Positions 22,632-33,330 of a stretch of DNA of 64,000 bases are shown piece after piece. The stretch's first letter is position 1, and every line of letters begins with the position of its first letter. A program made the translations under genes and the position numbers. Origin of the DNA: Nymphaea colorata (taxonomy: Eukaryota; Streptophyta; Magnoliopsida; Nymphaeales; Nymphaeaceae); assembly GCF_008831285.2 (NCBI RefSeq), contig NC_045148.1, positions 12,343,183-12,407,182 on the forward strand. The letters run 5' to 3'. The notes under the pieces were generated by a model, which did not search any database, was not told the DNA's origin, and saw only the letters and a program-made list of their open reading frames with translations.

Positions 22632-24146
22632 TCTAATAAGGTTCAAACGAGATAAAGTAGAAAGTTTGGAATCAGAAGCATGCCCGAGCCGAAGATGCCA
22701 TGGAGCAGTTTTGGTGGCAGCTAAGTTTACACTGAGATTTGTTTCATCTAGGACATACAATCCATTCTGCAATCTACCCGTTCCAATCATAGTCGTCAAG
22801 TGACGGTCCTGTACCACACAAGAGTTCTCATTAAATTTTGTATCACATCTTAAATCACTACAGAGTTTGGGAATGGATATCAAGTTGAATGCAAAGGTAG
22901 GAACATGAAGAACATTTTTCAGTGTTATCTTGGGGCTCAAATGAATGTCACCTATATGAGTGACGTTGGCTTTGGACCCATTTGGTAGGCTGATGGGAGG
23001 GTGGTTGATGGAGATGGGTTCATAAAGGTTAGAGATAAGGTTGGTGATATGGTGGGTTGCACCAGTATCAAGGATCCATGATTGTTTAGCAATAAGACAT
23101 GAAATGGGTGAAGGGTATTTACCTGAGAGGGTAACTCTGGGTTCATTGGTACCTTGATTGAAGTTTTCCATGAAGTCAAGGAATTTTTTGAATAGTTGCT
23201 CATTGGGTTGATCAGTGGATGCAGTTCCTAGGGCCGCGTTAGCCTTTGGCTTTGTCAATGCATTAGAAGAACCAGACCTGTTAGGGAAACCAACAAAAAA
23301 GTAACACTTAGCTTTGATGTGTCCAATTTTACCACAATGTTCGCATTTCATACGTGGTCTTCCTCTCTCCTTGGTCTGACTATTTTTGTTTCTTTCATGC
23401 ATTTGTGGTGAAGGCTGCGTTGCAAGAATAGAGACCTTTTCCTGAGCATGTACCATATTCACGTCCCTTTGTTTCTCCTCCTGAATAAGAAGAGAATAAG
23501 CTTTGGCTATAGTAGGAAGCGGGTCTATCAACAAGAGTTGGCTTCTAATGGCTGCATAGCTATCATTAAGGCCCATCAAAAACTGCATAAGTTGATCTTG
23601 TTGGTGAAGACACTCAATAGCCTTCATGGTGCCACACAAACAATCTGGGATGTTAGCATACAGGGCTAACTCATCCCATAATCCCTTCATTCTTGTGTAA
23701 TGAGCTGCAATAGACGACTGATTTTGCTTGCAATTCATTATCTGAAATTGTATTTGGTAAATGCGTGGGCCATTGGCTTGAGAAAATTGAGCCTCAAGGT
23801 CAGTCCAAATCTGGGCAGCAGTTTTGGCATGTATTACACTAACCAAGATATCTTTATGGATGGAGTTTAACATCCAAGATTGAACCAAGTTGTTGCACCT
23901 TTCCCATGTAATTTTGAGGAAGATAGGACTGTCGGGTTTGGCAATGGATCCGTCGACAAACCCTAACTTGTTTTTGGCGAAAAGGGCCATTGTCATGGCC
24001 TTTCTCCACATCATATAGTTATTTCCCGTCAAGACATTAGAGACTAAAGGGGTACCTGGTCCATCAGAATGATGGACATAATATGCGCTTCCTGTGCTAA
24101 TGTCGTCATTGTGTTCCTTTAGAATGACCTCTCCCCTTTCTGCCAT
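22632..24146 (-). pseudogene. Copia gag and protease
   Basis: From ATG 24146 (minus) about 505 codons are open before the frameshift at about 22632. Residues 40-230 form the gag polypeptide typical of Copia (NYMMWRKAMTMAL near 43, IWTDLEAQFSQANGPRIYQI near 113). A CCHC zinc knuckle has C268, C271, H276 and C281. The protease active site is WILDTGATHHIT with D360-T-G. The pre-integrase motif WHLRLGHAS is near residue 483. Gag forms the particle and binds RNA through the knuckle; the protease cleaves the polyprotein. The start is supported by the domain beginning soon after it. This part is the best preserved of the element. Confidence 0.93.
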
Positions 24147-24294
24147 TTTCCTCTGAGTTGATCGTAGATCAAGTTCCTCCTCGCCATCTAGGTGGAGATT
24201 CCACCATTGGGATGCTACTCACCGACCTCAGGCCCTCTTCATCTCCGGCAGCGTCACGCTGGGAAGTGCCTGAGTCGGATGGGTAGAGAGAAGA

Positions 24295-24595
24295 ATGGTG
24301 TTGATTCCAAGCTTCTTCGGGTCGCAGCAACGTCTTTGACCCCTTTTTTTCCCTTTATGTCTGGGATCCCTTTGAGGACTTCCCCTTCAACACCCGTGCC
24401 CTCTCTGAGCCCCGCTCTTCCCTCGGGAGCTTGGTGTCTGCGCCCGAAGCCCACGTCTTCAAGGCCGACTTCCTTGGCCTCAAGAAGTAAAGGTGGAGAT
24501 CGAGCAGGGCGGTGTCCTTTAGATCAGCGAGCGGGAGCGTCCTCCTCCGACGCAGCGGGAAGGTTCTGCCCTTCCCTCAGCTTCACGATCCCCTG
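24295..24595 (+). pseudogene. captured fragment of a class I small heat-shock protein gene, antisense in the Copia leader
   Basis: On the plus strand, opposite to the Copia coding strand, ATG 24295 starts [10 protein letters not shown]. After a small frameshift at about 24325 the next frame reads [20 protein letters not shown], then [13 protein letters not shown] and [17 protein letters not shown] deletion and shift at 24488 leads to [11 protein letters not shown], a stop, IS-ER, and later RSGKVL. This is the order of plant class I (17-18 kDa) sHSPs: [21 protein letters not shown], then the alpha-crystallin start [29 protein letters not shown] and SSGKF. These chaperones hold unfolding proteins as 12-mers in the cytosol. 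The C-terminal part is lost. It lies between the primer-binding site and gag, so it was probably acquired by the element. Confidence 0.8.
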
Positions 24596-25236
24596 CCCCT
24601 TTTTGGGCGTCCTTCAGATCAGCTTCTCCACCTTATCCTCCTTCAGGTCCCATGCCCTGCTCACGAACTCCGTCGAGAAACCGTGGAAGAGGGAGCCGAC
24701 GCCGGTGAGGAGAAAGTTGGTGAACTAGCCAGAGCGGTGGGCCTTGGAGGTGTCGCCGAGCGGGAGAACTCCTTGCTCCTCCTTTTCTCTCTTTTCTTCA
24801 CAACAATGGCGGTAAGTGGTGCCACCAGAAGCCCCTGTTTCAGCAGCAGGGAGGACCCAACAGCAACAGGGAGGACCCAATCTGCCCTTGTTTGAACGGC
24901 AGAGGAAAGTTGATGGTGCTTCTTCTTCCGTCAGAAATCGCAGGCAAGGGGCGTCGACTGCTACTGCTCAAAGGGGCGTCGACTACCTGTCTTTCCTTTC
25001 AGAAGAAGGAGGCATCGTGAAGAACAGAAGACTTATAAGGCGCTGGAAAGGACGGAGAACGAACCAATTGAGGCAGTTCCCATAGTCGATGTTGGTGTTG
25101 CAGGCGATGGAATTCCCAATTTTGAAAAAATTGGGGAAACTGTTGCCTTAATCACCACTAGCCAAAGGTCTTGTGGAATAGGTAGATGTGGCCTTTCTGC
25201 AACACTATGGAATGCTCCCTCTCAATGACAAACCAT
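24596..25236. other. remainder of the Copia leader, possibly chimeric
   Basis: The interval between the sHSP fragment and the primer-binding site is GC-richer than the surroundings. It contains one minus-strand open stretch (about 24608-24700, reading FSTEFVSRAWDLKEDKVEKL) that looks protein-like but is not recognised, and aatggcggtaagt at about 24803-24815 that resembles an exon end on the plus strand. It may include a second captured gene piece. Confidence 0.35.
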
Positions 25237-25248
25237 GCTCTGATACCA
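25237..25248 (-). other. Copia primer-binding site (initiator Met tRNA)
   Basis: The minus strand reads tggtatcagagc directly after the LTR. This is complementary to the 3' end of plant initiator tRNA-Met (...TCTGATACCA) and is the common Copia primer site. Confidence 0.93.
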
Positions 25249-25484
25249 TGTTAAAGTTTTGTGAAAGAAGAGGACGAGAGAGAAAGAGGAAAAACGAGAG
25301 AAGAAGGAGATGGTTTTATTCATTGTCAACTTCTCAATATATAGTCTTTTGATTTTGGTGATACACATAAAAACCTCTAATCTTGCCTAAGATCAAGGAT
25401 TGGCTAATCTTGCCTAAGATCAAGGATTAGCTCTAGATTGATCCACCTTATCCGCTTTATCTTGATAAGGCATAGCTTTTCAAC
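25249..25484 (-). repeat. Copia 5' LTR
   Basis: Matches the left LTR except for four substitutions that I can count and its outermost base. Its outer end is missing about two bases at the junction with the target duplication (ttcaac then tatt, where ttcaaca then gtatt would be expected). It carries the same internal 27-bp tandem duplication and TATA-like box. Confidence 0.95.
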
Positions 25485-25485
25485 T

Positions 25486-26285
25486 ATTCAGCTAGAAGAG
25501 GAACAACTTTTACCATTTTCTCCACCACAGACCTTTCCGTGGGAATGATCGTGGCAGAAGCTATCTCTTATTGTAGTCGACCCACGAGAAAGCTGAACGA
25601 AGTAAAAGAGAATCGAGAATAGGCATTAAGGCTCTGCTGGTATATCTCCCATGAAATACATCCAGCACAAAGAAAGCAATTTGACTCAGGATCCCTCAAT
25701 TCTCCCATGAGATTATGAATAATATAACAAAATATCTACAAATAACGAACACTGCCATATGGATAAGAGAGCAAGAGATGACCAACCTTGTCTCCTGCAA
25801 ATCGGTAAGATTGAAACCCACCAAAATGGTGAACAAAGTAATAGAAGTAATGATGGCGTTGAAGCCCTGCTGGTGTCTGCATATGAGCCATGAGACGCTC
25901 GAGACACCCGACACCCCTATGTCCGTGAGATTATCGTCCCACTCCTTCCGATCCTCGCTACCGGATGAAACTGGCAGCGGCAGCCACCATTATTCTATGC
26001 ACGCACTTTGTCATTCCCAAACGGCATTCCTTCTGTGCACACTGGGGGGAGAGGGTTGGAGAGAGGGAGAGAGACCGCATGTCGGCGCACATTTGATCAA
26101 ATTGGTGAATGACCTCCATTTGACTTCCAACGGTTCTCTTGTCGTGCCATTCACAGAACTTACCGCCTCCACAACTCCACGTGCTTTGGTGGTTAACAAT
26201 GTAAAACCCGCATCGGCCGAGCTGTTGCAAACATTCTCGTGGGCCTCTTTCTTTTACTGTTGGATCTGGAAATAAAGTGCCCTAG
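25486..26285 (-). other. possible duplicated coding module with a hydrophobic helix
   Basis: Two minus-strand segments resemble each other at DNA and peptide level: about 25860-25890 region (SWLICRHQQGFNAIITSITL, then FTILVGFNLTDLQE) and about 25595-25650 region (SWEIYQQSLNAYSRFSFTSF, then SFLVGRLQ). Shared positions are S-W, QQ, N-A and LVG. The first contains a likely membrane helix. This suggests an old tandem duplication of an exon or gene. No family is recognised, frames are interrupted, and the Copia element sits directly beside it. Confidence 0.3.
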
Positions 26286-27240
26286 CTTGGGTTGCATGAA
26301 TAAATAAAACAAATAAATAGAAAATATATAAATAATAATAAATGGCCAAACAAATAGATGGGATGGATCGGGTTTCTTTCGATCCAGTATTTCAATCTAA
26401 CTTTGCCTCAATGGTTTGAGAATGGTTGATTTTCTCATTCTCTGTTCATTTTTTTTTTTTTTTTTTTTTTTTACATCCTAGTATTGTTTTAGCTCCAGTT
26501 CTCCATATACTTGTGTCTTTTCAAGCTAAGTTACTCTTTGTTAATTTTGACTTACAATTGTTTGTTTTTTTTTGTACTAAGCACTTAATATTGTTGTATC
26601 CGATCAACCTAGAATCAAAACAAATTTTCTCAAAGTCTCTACCGCTGCTTTCGAGGCTGGTTGATGAGTTGGTTACTGTTGTATGCATATACCTCAAAAT
26701 TTGAAATAGGTTCATGAAACAATATAAAATAATGTTTGATGGTCAAATGAGGAGTTGGTAAACGAACTTAAATGACTCAGGCTCGAGCTGTGGCTTGGAC
26801 TATCAAATCGAGTTCAAGCTGATTTTATATAGCTAAACTCGAGCTTGAGCTAACCTGAACAAGCTCATTTTTGACTTGGCTCGTATATAGCCCTACAAGT
26901 GGATCCATTCCAAGATTCACTGGAGTTGATGCCTGCCTAATCCAATTTTAGATCCACGTCTAGACGCCACTTGAAAAAAATCAACAAATTTCAAATGTTA
27001 TGACTTTTGTCAAATTTAGACAAAATTTCAAGAATAATTTTGAGATCGATGCAAATCAAGAACTAAAACTTAAATTTTCAATAAAGATTAAGATTCCTAT
27101 TAGTGAAAATTAATAAATCACTTAGAGTGATGATTTCATCGATTTTCCTAAAAACTATTTAAGAAAACAATTCACAAGAATCCTAATCCAGATTTATCTC
27201 GTTTCAAACCTGATCGAGTTAATCCATTCCCAATTCAAGA
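26286..27240. other. AT-rich intergenic DNA with a poly-T tract and a possible MITE
   Basis: 26446-26472 is a T homopolymer. 26760-26905 has words gctcgagctgtgg, cgagttcaagctg, ctcgagcttgagct and caagctcattttt in both orientations, a pattern common in small inverted-repeat elements of plants, but no exact termini were found. No gene. Confidence 0.4.
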
Positions 27241-28950
27241 TAGTCGAAAGACTCTCTCAACCCCAATGCACCAAGGCAAAGTGCTTGAGATTAGATCAGC
27301 CATTATCTAAGACCAATCAAATAAAGGGTGGCTCATACAAGCACAACTCTATTAAAAAAAATTCAAACTAACTAATCAGTTTTTCAAAATAGTGAAAAAC
27401 CGAGGAGTCATTCAAAGAGTAAATCTTTCTTCATTCTCATCTAGAATTTCTAAAAATACGAGACGAAAAGTCCAAAAGGATTTACCCCTTTCACTAGTTT
27501 CAAATTTCAAGAAAATTGAACAAGTGTTTTGGAAAACCGAAAAGTGGGACAACCCATTTGGATGTCCCTCCCCTAGCTGGCTCCAAGGATGGAACAAAAA
27601 AATTCTGGTTCAGTTGTAAGAGGAACCAGCCATTAATGATGTTCCCCTTTCTAATTCTTTCTCACTTGAATCCTAACCAACTGGTCAAAGATCAAATCTC
27701 TATGGCTGACATGAAGAGACAGCCCCTCCATGCTCACTTGATTTTCAAGCTAAGCAAAGAAGAAAAGGGAGCAAAAATGGAAAAACTGACTAGCGAGGGC
27801 AACTGGCGAGGGAGAAGGTGCCCCTTGCATACAACCCTTACTTCCTTCCTATGCCAAAATCATGGAGATTTCCACATGATTACTTGGCTTTCCAAATAAT
27901 CTGTCTATACAAACCACCCCTTGCAAGCAGCTAGGGACCCTTAGCAATCCCTTGGCAGCCTTGGATTCTCTCTCAAGCTCCCACACCACCTCCCTTTGCA
28001 TTCTCTCTGAAGCTCCCCAAGCTCCCATGTCCCTATCTTCTAGCTCCCAAGCTATCTCCAAGCTCTCTTGCTACAGCCAAGAGACTCTTGGTTCCTTAGC
28101 TACAACAGAAATCAAGAGAAGGACATCAGCCTTGGATGCAAATTTCTCCAGCCCAAGACATCATAATTTTGGTGTCATCTTGAGCTCAGCTCAAGGGGTC
28201 TTAAAACCAAGCTGCCTAAGCAACTCCTGCTCCAGCAGACCTCTGCATCCAAGCTGTATTTGAGGTAGGCGTTCTCAACTCAGCTCAAAATCTAGGTCGT
28301 CTAGGCAACCCCTGGTATAGCCGACTTCCCCTGCTCAAGCTGGTTCAGCCTAGCCAAGTCACACCCTTGGTGACGCTGCCCAAAACACCTCAAGACAAGA
28401 CCAGCTTCAGGCTAGGCCTGCTCACCTTGGACGTTTCCTGCCTAGGTGCCAAGTCGTCTTCAGCCTAGGCATCCCTAAGCTTGAGCTGATTCCAAATCGC
28501 TCAAGACATTTCCTGCTGCAACTAGCTCCCAAGCTTCCTGGACAGCATCTTGCTCCAACTGGTCATGCACTGAAGGCATCACAAGCAAAACACTTCCCAA
28601 GCTGGTCAGTACAGCATAGATGCTTGCTCAAAGCGCCTGCAAATCAGACTCCACCAAGGCTGGCCACGCAACTCACCAGCAGCCCATCATTTGAGCCGAT
28701 TCTAGCAACACTAAGCTCAAACCGGCATCCCTGTTTTGGGCACCAGTCCAAGCACAACTTTGCCTCGAGATTTCCAGCAAAGCAGGTCAGTCATATTGCC
28801 ATGCATGTATTGTTTTTCACAAAAAAAAAAAAAAAAATGAGGATCAGACCTCATTTAACAGTCACAAAGCTGCTGGCTGCTAACAGAGGCAGAACGACTC
28901 CACCATGGCCTACTTTCCAGCAGCCTTGGTGATGGTCTATGCATCGTCCT
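27240..28950. repeat. degenerate low-complexity DNA rich in CAAGCT/CCTAGGC words
   Basis: Especially at 27950-28800 the words caagct, ctcaag, agctcc, gcctagg and cagc recur irregularly. Open frames here (27952-28263, 28624-28932) are Ser/Leu/Pro/Ala-rich and repeat-derived. A poly-A tract is at 28821-28836. Similar gcctagcc/caggcctagcc text is found at 60770-60880. Confidence 0.45.
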
Positions 28951-29949
28951 ATCAAAGTTTAAAAATCAGGGTTCAAATACTCTTGGTTTTTAACATCCTA
29001 ATACCGAAATCAGTGGGTTCCATTTCTGTTTTTCAATTAAAATCAGCAACTTAATTTGTAGCATACCAAATATTGATAATTTGTCACCATGGCGTAGATC
29101 CTAACTAGTTATGGATTGAGGTATATGTCAAGCCACTTAACTCAACAATGACACATCTCTTTTTTTGTTTCAAAACAGCAACCCTCATGCATGATTTTGA
29201 TCATTCTAATCTCCGTAATTCATGAAATATTTCTAAGCATTACCTTGCTGAAAATGATAGACATTATATGCATTCCTCTTCATACCAATGACAAATGGAA
29301 ATGGCAAATGAATTGTGGGGAATCTCTTCTATTTAATATACATGTTAATGCATATGTGCATGCATTCTCACGATCGTCCAAACCTATTTGAGCCAAATTC
29401 TGTTTTTTCAAAAATAAAAAAATGATGTTTTCAAAATCTGATTTAAAAAATCACATTTGTGCAATATTGAAGGAATACTACCATGGTTTGCTCAAAAATG
29501 CTATCATTTCATCTATGTAATCATATGAATGAATGTAAAAAGAGAGAGGAATGCACGGATGTTTTTTTGAATGTATGATGGATTGGATCTCACAACTTTG
29601 CCAAAATGATTTCATCAATGATTGGGTTTACTCAATCCATGAATATGATCCACCTTAAAATAGAATAAATCAAACAAAATGGGCTCATTCCAACTTATCT
29701 CATTTCTGAAATTTTTAAGAATATCTATGATTTCAAAGATCAATTAATAACAAGCTATTACGCCAACACGGCTAAGTGCATGGTACTTCCAAGATGATTC
29801 ACATCAGTGGTATTTGCAAATGAAACTAGCAGATATCAGGCTAGCTGTTTCAAAATTGCTGATTTGCATACTAACCTGTTAGCTCAGTTGCAGCGAAGTG
29901 TTGCACTTTACTTGCTTCCAACATCGTAGCTACCTCATTAGCACAGTCG
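28951..29949. other. AT-rich intergenic DNA
   Basis: No recognisable gene, repeat array or terminus. Confidence 0.5.
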
Positions 29950-32075
29950 GACTCGGGTTTGGCAAGGGCAAAGAGGTCAAAGTGGGTGGCGACGAGTTTG
30001 GAAAGGCTAGTAAGGCGCACAAGGGGTTTCCAAATCGGCTCAAGGGAGAACCGCGTGGAGGATAGGTGGACGCCACTTCCCGCACGTGGAACCGCGTGGG
30101 ACAGGTGGAGGATGAGCTGGCGATGACGTGGTCGGAGGGTTGCGGGATGAGGACACATGGCGAGATGGAGGGACGAGGGCCAAGGTCGGACTAAGGTTGA
30201 CTCAAGGATAGATACACCAAAATGGAAAGAAGTGGGACGCGGTTAGGAGTTTCCAAATGAGTGGGGGCACGAGATCCAAGGCAATCTCGACTTGGGACAG
30301 GTTTGGCAAGTGGCTGACTCGAGCTGGGATGAAGGTGGAGGTGGCTGGATAGGCAACACGTGGCAAATCGGATGGTAGGGATAAGGCAAGAAGGAGACTT
30401 ACCCGGAATAGCACCAGCGGCCAAGGGAGCAGCTCACGAACGCGCTGGCGGCTAGGGTTTCTTCCGAGAGGAAATGACCAACATACCCTTGAAGTTTCTG
30501 ATCGGGACCTTGCTGGAGACGAGGGCAGTCTTGTCCTTCACGCCGGGAGTTGCAGCGGTGGCCAGAAAATGAGCAGCGGCCACCGGAAATCATGATTTTT
30601 TCCTGGCGAGAGCCGGTCTTCACACGTACTTGGTTCGATTAAGCCCAAAACCGGTTATTTTGTTCTACTTTTGATGGCGATTCTTCTGAGCTAATCTTTG
30701 AATCAGTATATAGTCCAGATCTTGAATTTTTGCTGTGTTGAATGCTGTTGGAATCCGAAATCTTCTTGGAAGGGCCGGCAGTGGTTTTGATGGCTTATAT
30801 ACCCCAAAACACCAACTGATCTTCTTCAAATTGGCTTGGGTTCATCTCAAGAGATGAATGGACGATTCTAAGCCATGAGAGAGGAGATCTAGAGGGGGTT
30901 CACCGTGGGAACCAAGACACAACTCTCGGGTATGCCGAGGGAAGAGCCTAGTTCGTGGCCGAAACTCCCAATAGAACAACTCAAACACTAACTTGTAATC
31001 GAACACAAATCCAATGAACTAACCTTGTTAAGCCGTCATTCTTGAAGGAGGCTGCTTGCACGAACTATCTTCAAGCTTCCCGGTAAGGTCACGGCCTCTC
31101 AACCTTCTTCAGGTTAGAAGGAGGTCACCGAAGACTCTTTTGAATCCTTGAGGGGTACTAACGTGGTCACTAGAGAACCTTCACCGCCGGAGCCGTGGAG
31201 ATGCCTTGTGTCGTCGATCTTTGGAACAAGTGGGGAGAGAAAGAACAAAGAAGGGATTAGAAGGAAGAGGAAGAAGCCCGCCGGTTGAAGAAGATGATGC
31301 CTTCGCCTAGGGAGAGGCCGGAGATCACCAAGGAGGTTTCGGTTGAAGGGAAGGGAGGCGCCTTGGGGGTAGAGGACGCGAGGGGGAAGGAGAAACACGC
31401 ATATATAGAGAGTGCAATGCACCAAATGAAATTCTATTTCTCAAAAAGCATGGTTTGTACATGGATCCAAAAGCTTATATACAATCCCTACTTGGACGCG
31501 GTTCACAAGTCTCAAACCGGTTCCTCTACCCAAACCCATTTACAAGTGGAGCTTGAATCTGCTCCTTATTACAAAAGCAACCCAAATCCAAATCCAAGTA
31601 CTGAAGTAAATTGCTTGAAGAATAAAAACGGGCCTAAAGCCCAACTTGAAATAAACAACCCTTGAGCCTTGTGCGCCCAAGGTGGGGACCTCGTGCGGGG
31701 ATCCGCTCGCACTTCGGATTTGGATCGAGGGCTAGGCCTGGATGACCTAGCCATTTGCCTAAGACTCTTGGTCTTAGACCGCCTCAAGGGCTCTTGGGAC
31801 CGGACTCGTGTTAGGTTCAGACGCTTCTAACTCGGTGAGTCCTACAACTAGTTTCGAGGAGCCTTGAGGATCTTCCTGCACAAGCACGCTCTCGGATTGT
31901 TGCTCCGCCCGCTCCACCCACTGCAACTGGTTCTAGTGCTGCCTTAACCTCTCTGGGAACTTCTGTTCAGCTCTGAAGAGACTGAGCCCACATATCTGAT
32001 GCTTTACGCTTTCTACTGCTAGGCTCGGCCTGCTCGGCCTCTTCTGGGTTCGGGCCTATAAGTGGGTTCGTAACA
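29950..32075 (-). repeat. LTR-like part of the left gypsy copy
   Basis: In element orientation it starts TGTTACGAACCC at 32075, directly after the purine-rich gga-ggg-a-gg-atc tract. It has a TATA-like box (tatataagc, near 31475-31485) about 590 bp inside. The far boundary is not certain, since no CA terminus is obvious where similarity to the other arm ends. At about 2.1 kb it would suit the long LTRs of Tekay/Del-type chromoviruses. Confidence 0.6.
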
Positions 32076-32937
32076 GATCCTCCCTCCTTAAATTGAGCTT
32101 GTCCTCGAGCGTTTTCAGAGGGGAAGTGATGAGCAACTGACCCAAATTCTTTCCAAGAGGTTCCTTGATCGGGACCTTCCCATTCCACCAAAACTTCATG
32201 CCTCGTCCTGCCCTGCCTCTGCACATATCGATGCTTGAGTATTCTGTAAGGCGTGGGCATCTGATCAGTCACTGGCTCCACGATGGTAGGCCCATCCTCG
32301 TGATGTGGCTTCAAGCGAGTTACATGGAATACTTGGTGGACTTGTGCCTCTCTTGGCAATCCCAAACGATATGCCGCTTTTCCAACCTTCTGCAAGACTG
32401 GATATGGCCCATAATAACGTGGAAGAAGTTTTGAATAGGGTTGCCCCCTTAGAGACTTCTGCTTGAGGGGAAGCCTCTTTAACCAAACGTACTGCCCTAC
32501 CTCAAACTCACGGTCCTTTCTGCCTTTGTCATACACTTGCTTGATCATGTTCTGCGCCTTAGCCATATTTTGCTTTAAGGAGTCAAGAACATCCTCTCTT
32601 GTGCACAGTTCACAGTCTACGTTGTCTTCTACTGTTGTGCCTCCTTCATAACGGGGTATCATGGGAGGCGGAAAGCTATAGACTGCCTCATAGGGGGTCA
32701 TTCTTGTGGACGAGTGCCAACTGGTGTTGTAGGACCACTCTGTCAAAGGCAAAAACTTGACCCACTAGTTGGGCCTTGCTCCCGCGAAGCAACCGAGATA
32801 AGTCTCAAGGGACCGGTTTACAATTTCACTCTACCCGTCGGTCTGCAGGTGATGAGCAGTACTAAACTGAAGATCTGTACCTATAGTCTTCATGTATTCT
32901 TTCCAGAATGCACTCATAAAGATAGAATCCCTGTCAC
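29950..32937 (-). repeat. left arm of a large inverted repeat (chromodomain gypsy 3' half)
   Basis: The complement of this arm corresponds to 32984-35470 at high identity (about nine of ten bases in the parts I compared). It contains the LTR-like part (29950-32075) and the 3' end of pol (32076-32952) on the minus strand. About 500 bp of pol (about 32390-32885) has no counterpart in the right arm. The arm ends where the two flanks stop matching, near cgggtttggcaaggg. Confidence 0.85.
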
Positions 32938-32952
32938 GGATTTTGGGAAACT
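32076..32952 (-). pseudogene. chromodomain Ty3/gypsy integrase C-terminus and chromodomain
   Basis: Minus-strand reading, in order: integrase core end ([20 protein letters not shown] near 32940, [10 protein letters not shown] then a stop, EIVNRSLETYLGCFAGARPN then a stop), the open frame from 32752 with LPLTEWSYNTSWHSSTRMTP and YEAVYSFPPP, the linker with VGQYVWLKR, LPRYYGPYPVLQKVG, LPREAQVHQVFHVTRLKPH, and a chromodomain (ILKHRYVQRQGRTRHEVLVE, WEGPDQGTSWKEF). The chromodomain targets integration to marked chromatin. At least two in-frame stops and a missing 5' part make it dead. Domains and order identify a plant chromovirus. Confidence 0.9.
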
Positions 32953-33035
32953 GACGTCTCTAAGGGGGCAACCATATCTTTATGTGACAGAGATTCTATC
33001 TTTATGAGTGCATTCTGCAAAGAATACATGAAGAC
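32886..33035. repeat. centre of the inverted repeat: 52-nt stems around a 46-nt spacer
   Basis: 32886-32937 and 32984-33035 are complementary over 52 nt with only a couple of mismatches. The spacer holds the end of the left copy (tttcccaaaatc on minus) and an 18-nt sense piece gtctctaagggggcaacc that belongs several hundred bases further downstream in the element, so the junction is scrambled. Confidence 0.88.
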
Positions 33036-33330
33036 AAGAGAGGTTGGAAAAGTGGCATATCGTTTGGGATTGCCAAGAGAGGCACAAGTCCACCCAGTAT
33101 TCCATGTAACTCGCTTGAAGCCACATCACGGGGATGTGCCTACCATCGTGGAGCCAGTGACTGATCAGATGCCCACGCCTTACAGAACACTCAAGCATCG
33201 ATATGTGCAAAGGCAGGGCAGGACGAGGCATGAAGTTTTGGTGGAATGGGAAGGTCCCGATCAAGGAACCTCTTGGAAAGAATTTGGGTCAGTCGCTCAT
33301 CACTTTCCCTCTGAAAACACTCGAGGATAA
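32960..33330 (+). pseudogene. chromodomain Ty3/gypsy remnant, internally deleted
   Basis: On the plus strand the order is SLRGQPY (out of place), [17 protein letters not shown] (integrase core), then directly VGKVAYRLGLPREAQVHPVF, HVTRLKPHHGD and the chromodomain LKHRYVQRQGRTRHEVLVEW. About 500 bp present in the left copy is missing between EYMKT and VGK. The frame after VGK is open to TRG at 33330. It ends in a purine-rich tract before the LTR at 33354. Confidence 0.88.

Larger units (their letters stand above)
19669..25488 (-). mobile_element. Ty1/Copia LTR retrotransposon, near full length, disabled
   Basis: A complete structural set is visible on the minus strand: 5' LTR (25249-25484), primer-binding site (25237-25248), leader, gag, protease, integrase, reverse transcriptase, RNase H, polypurine tract (19911-19922) and 3' LTR (19674-19910). 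Domain order protease-integrase-RT-RNase H defines Copia. The LTRs show about four substitutions over 237 bp plus a terminal change, which suggests a fairly recent insertion. The left flank gtatt and the right flank tatt are the remains of the 5-bp target duplication. At least three frameshifts and two stops break the polyprotein, so it cannot transpose on its own. The leader is unusual because it holds a host-gene fragment in the opposite orientation. Confidence 0.95.

Noticed and set aside
32165-33264. Frames of 89-97 codons (IGTFPFHQNF...) antisense to the chromodomain
   Set aside because: They duplicate each other because the locus is an inverted repeat and are antisense shadows of the gypsy chromodomain.
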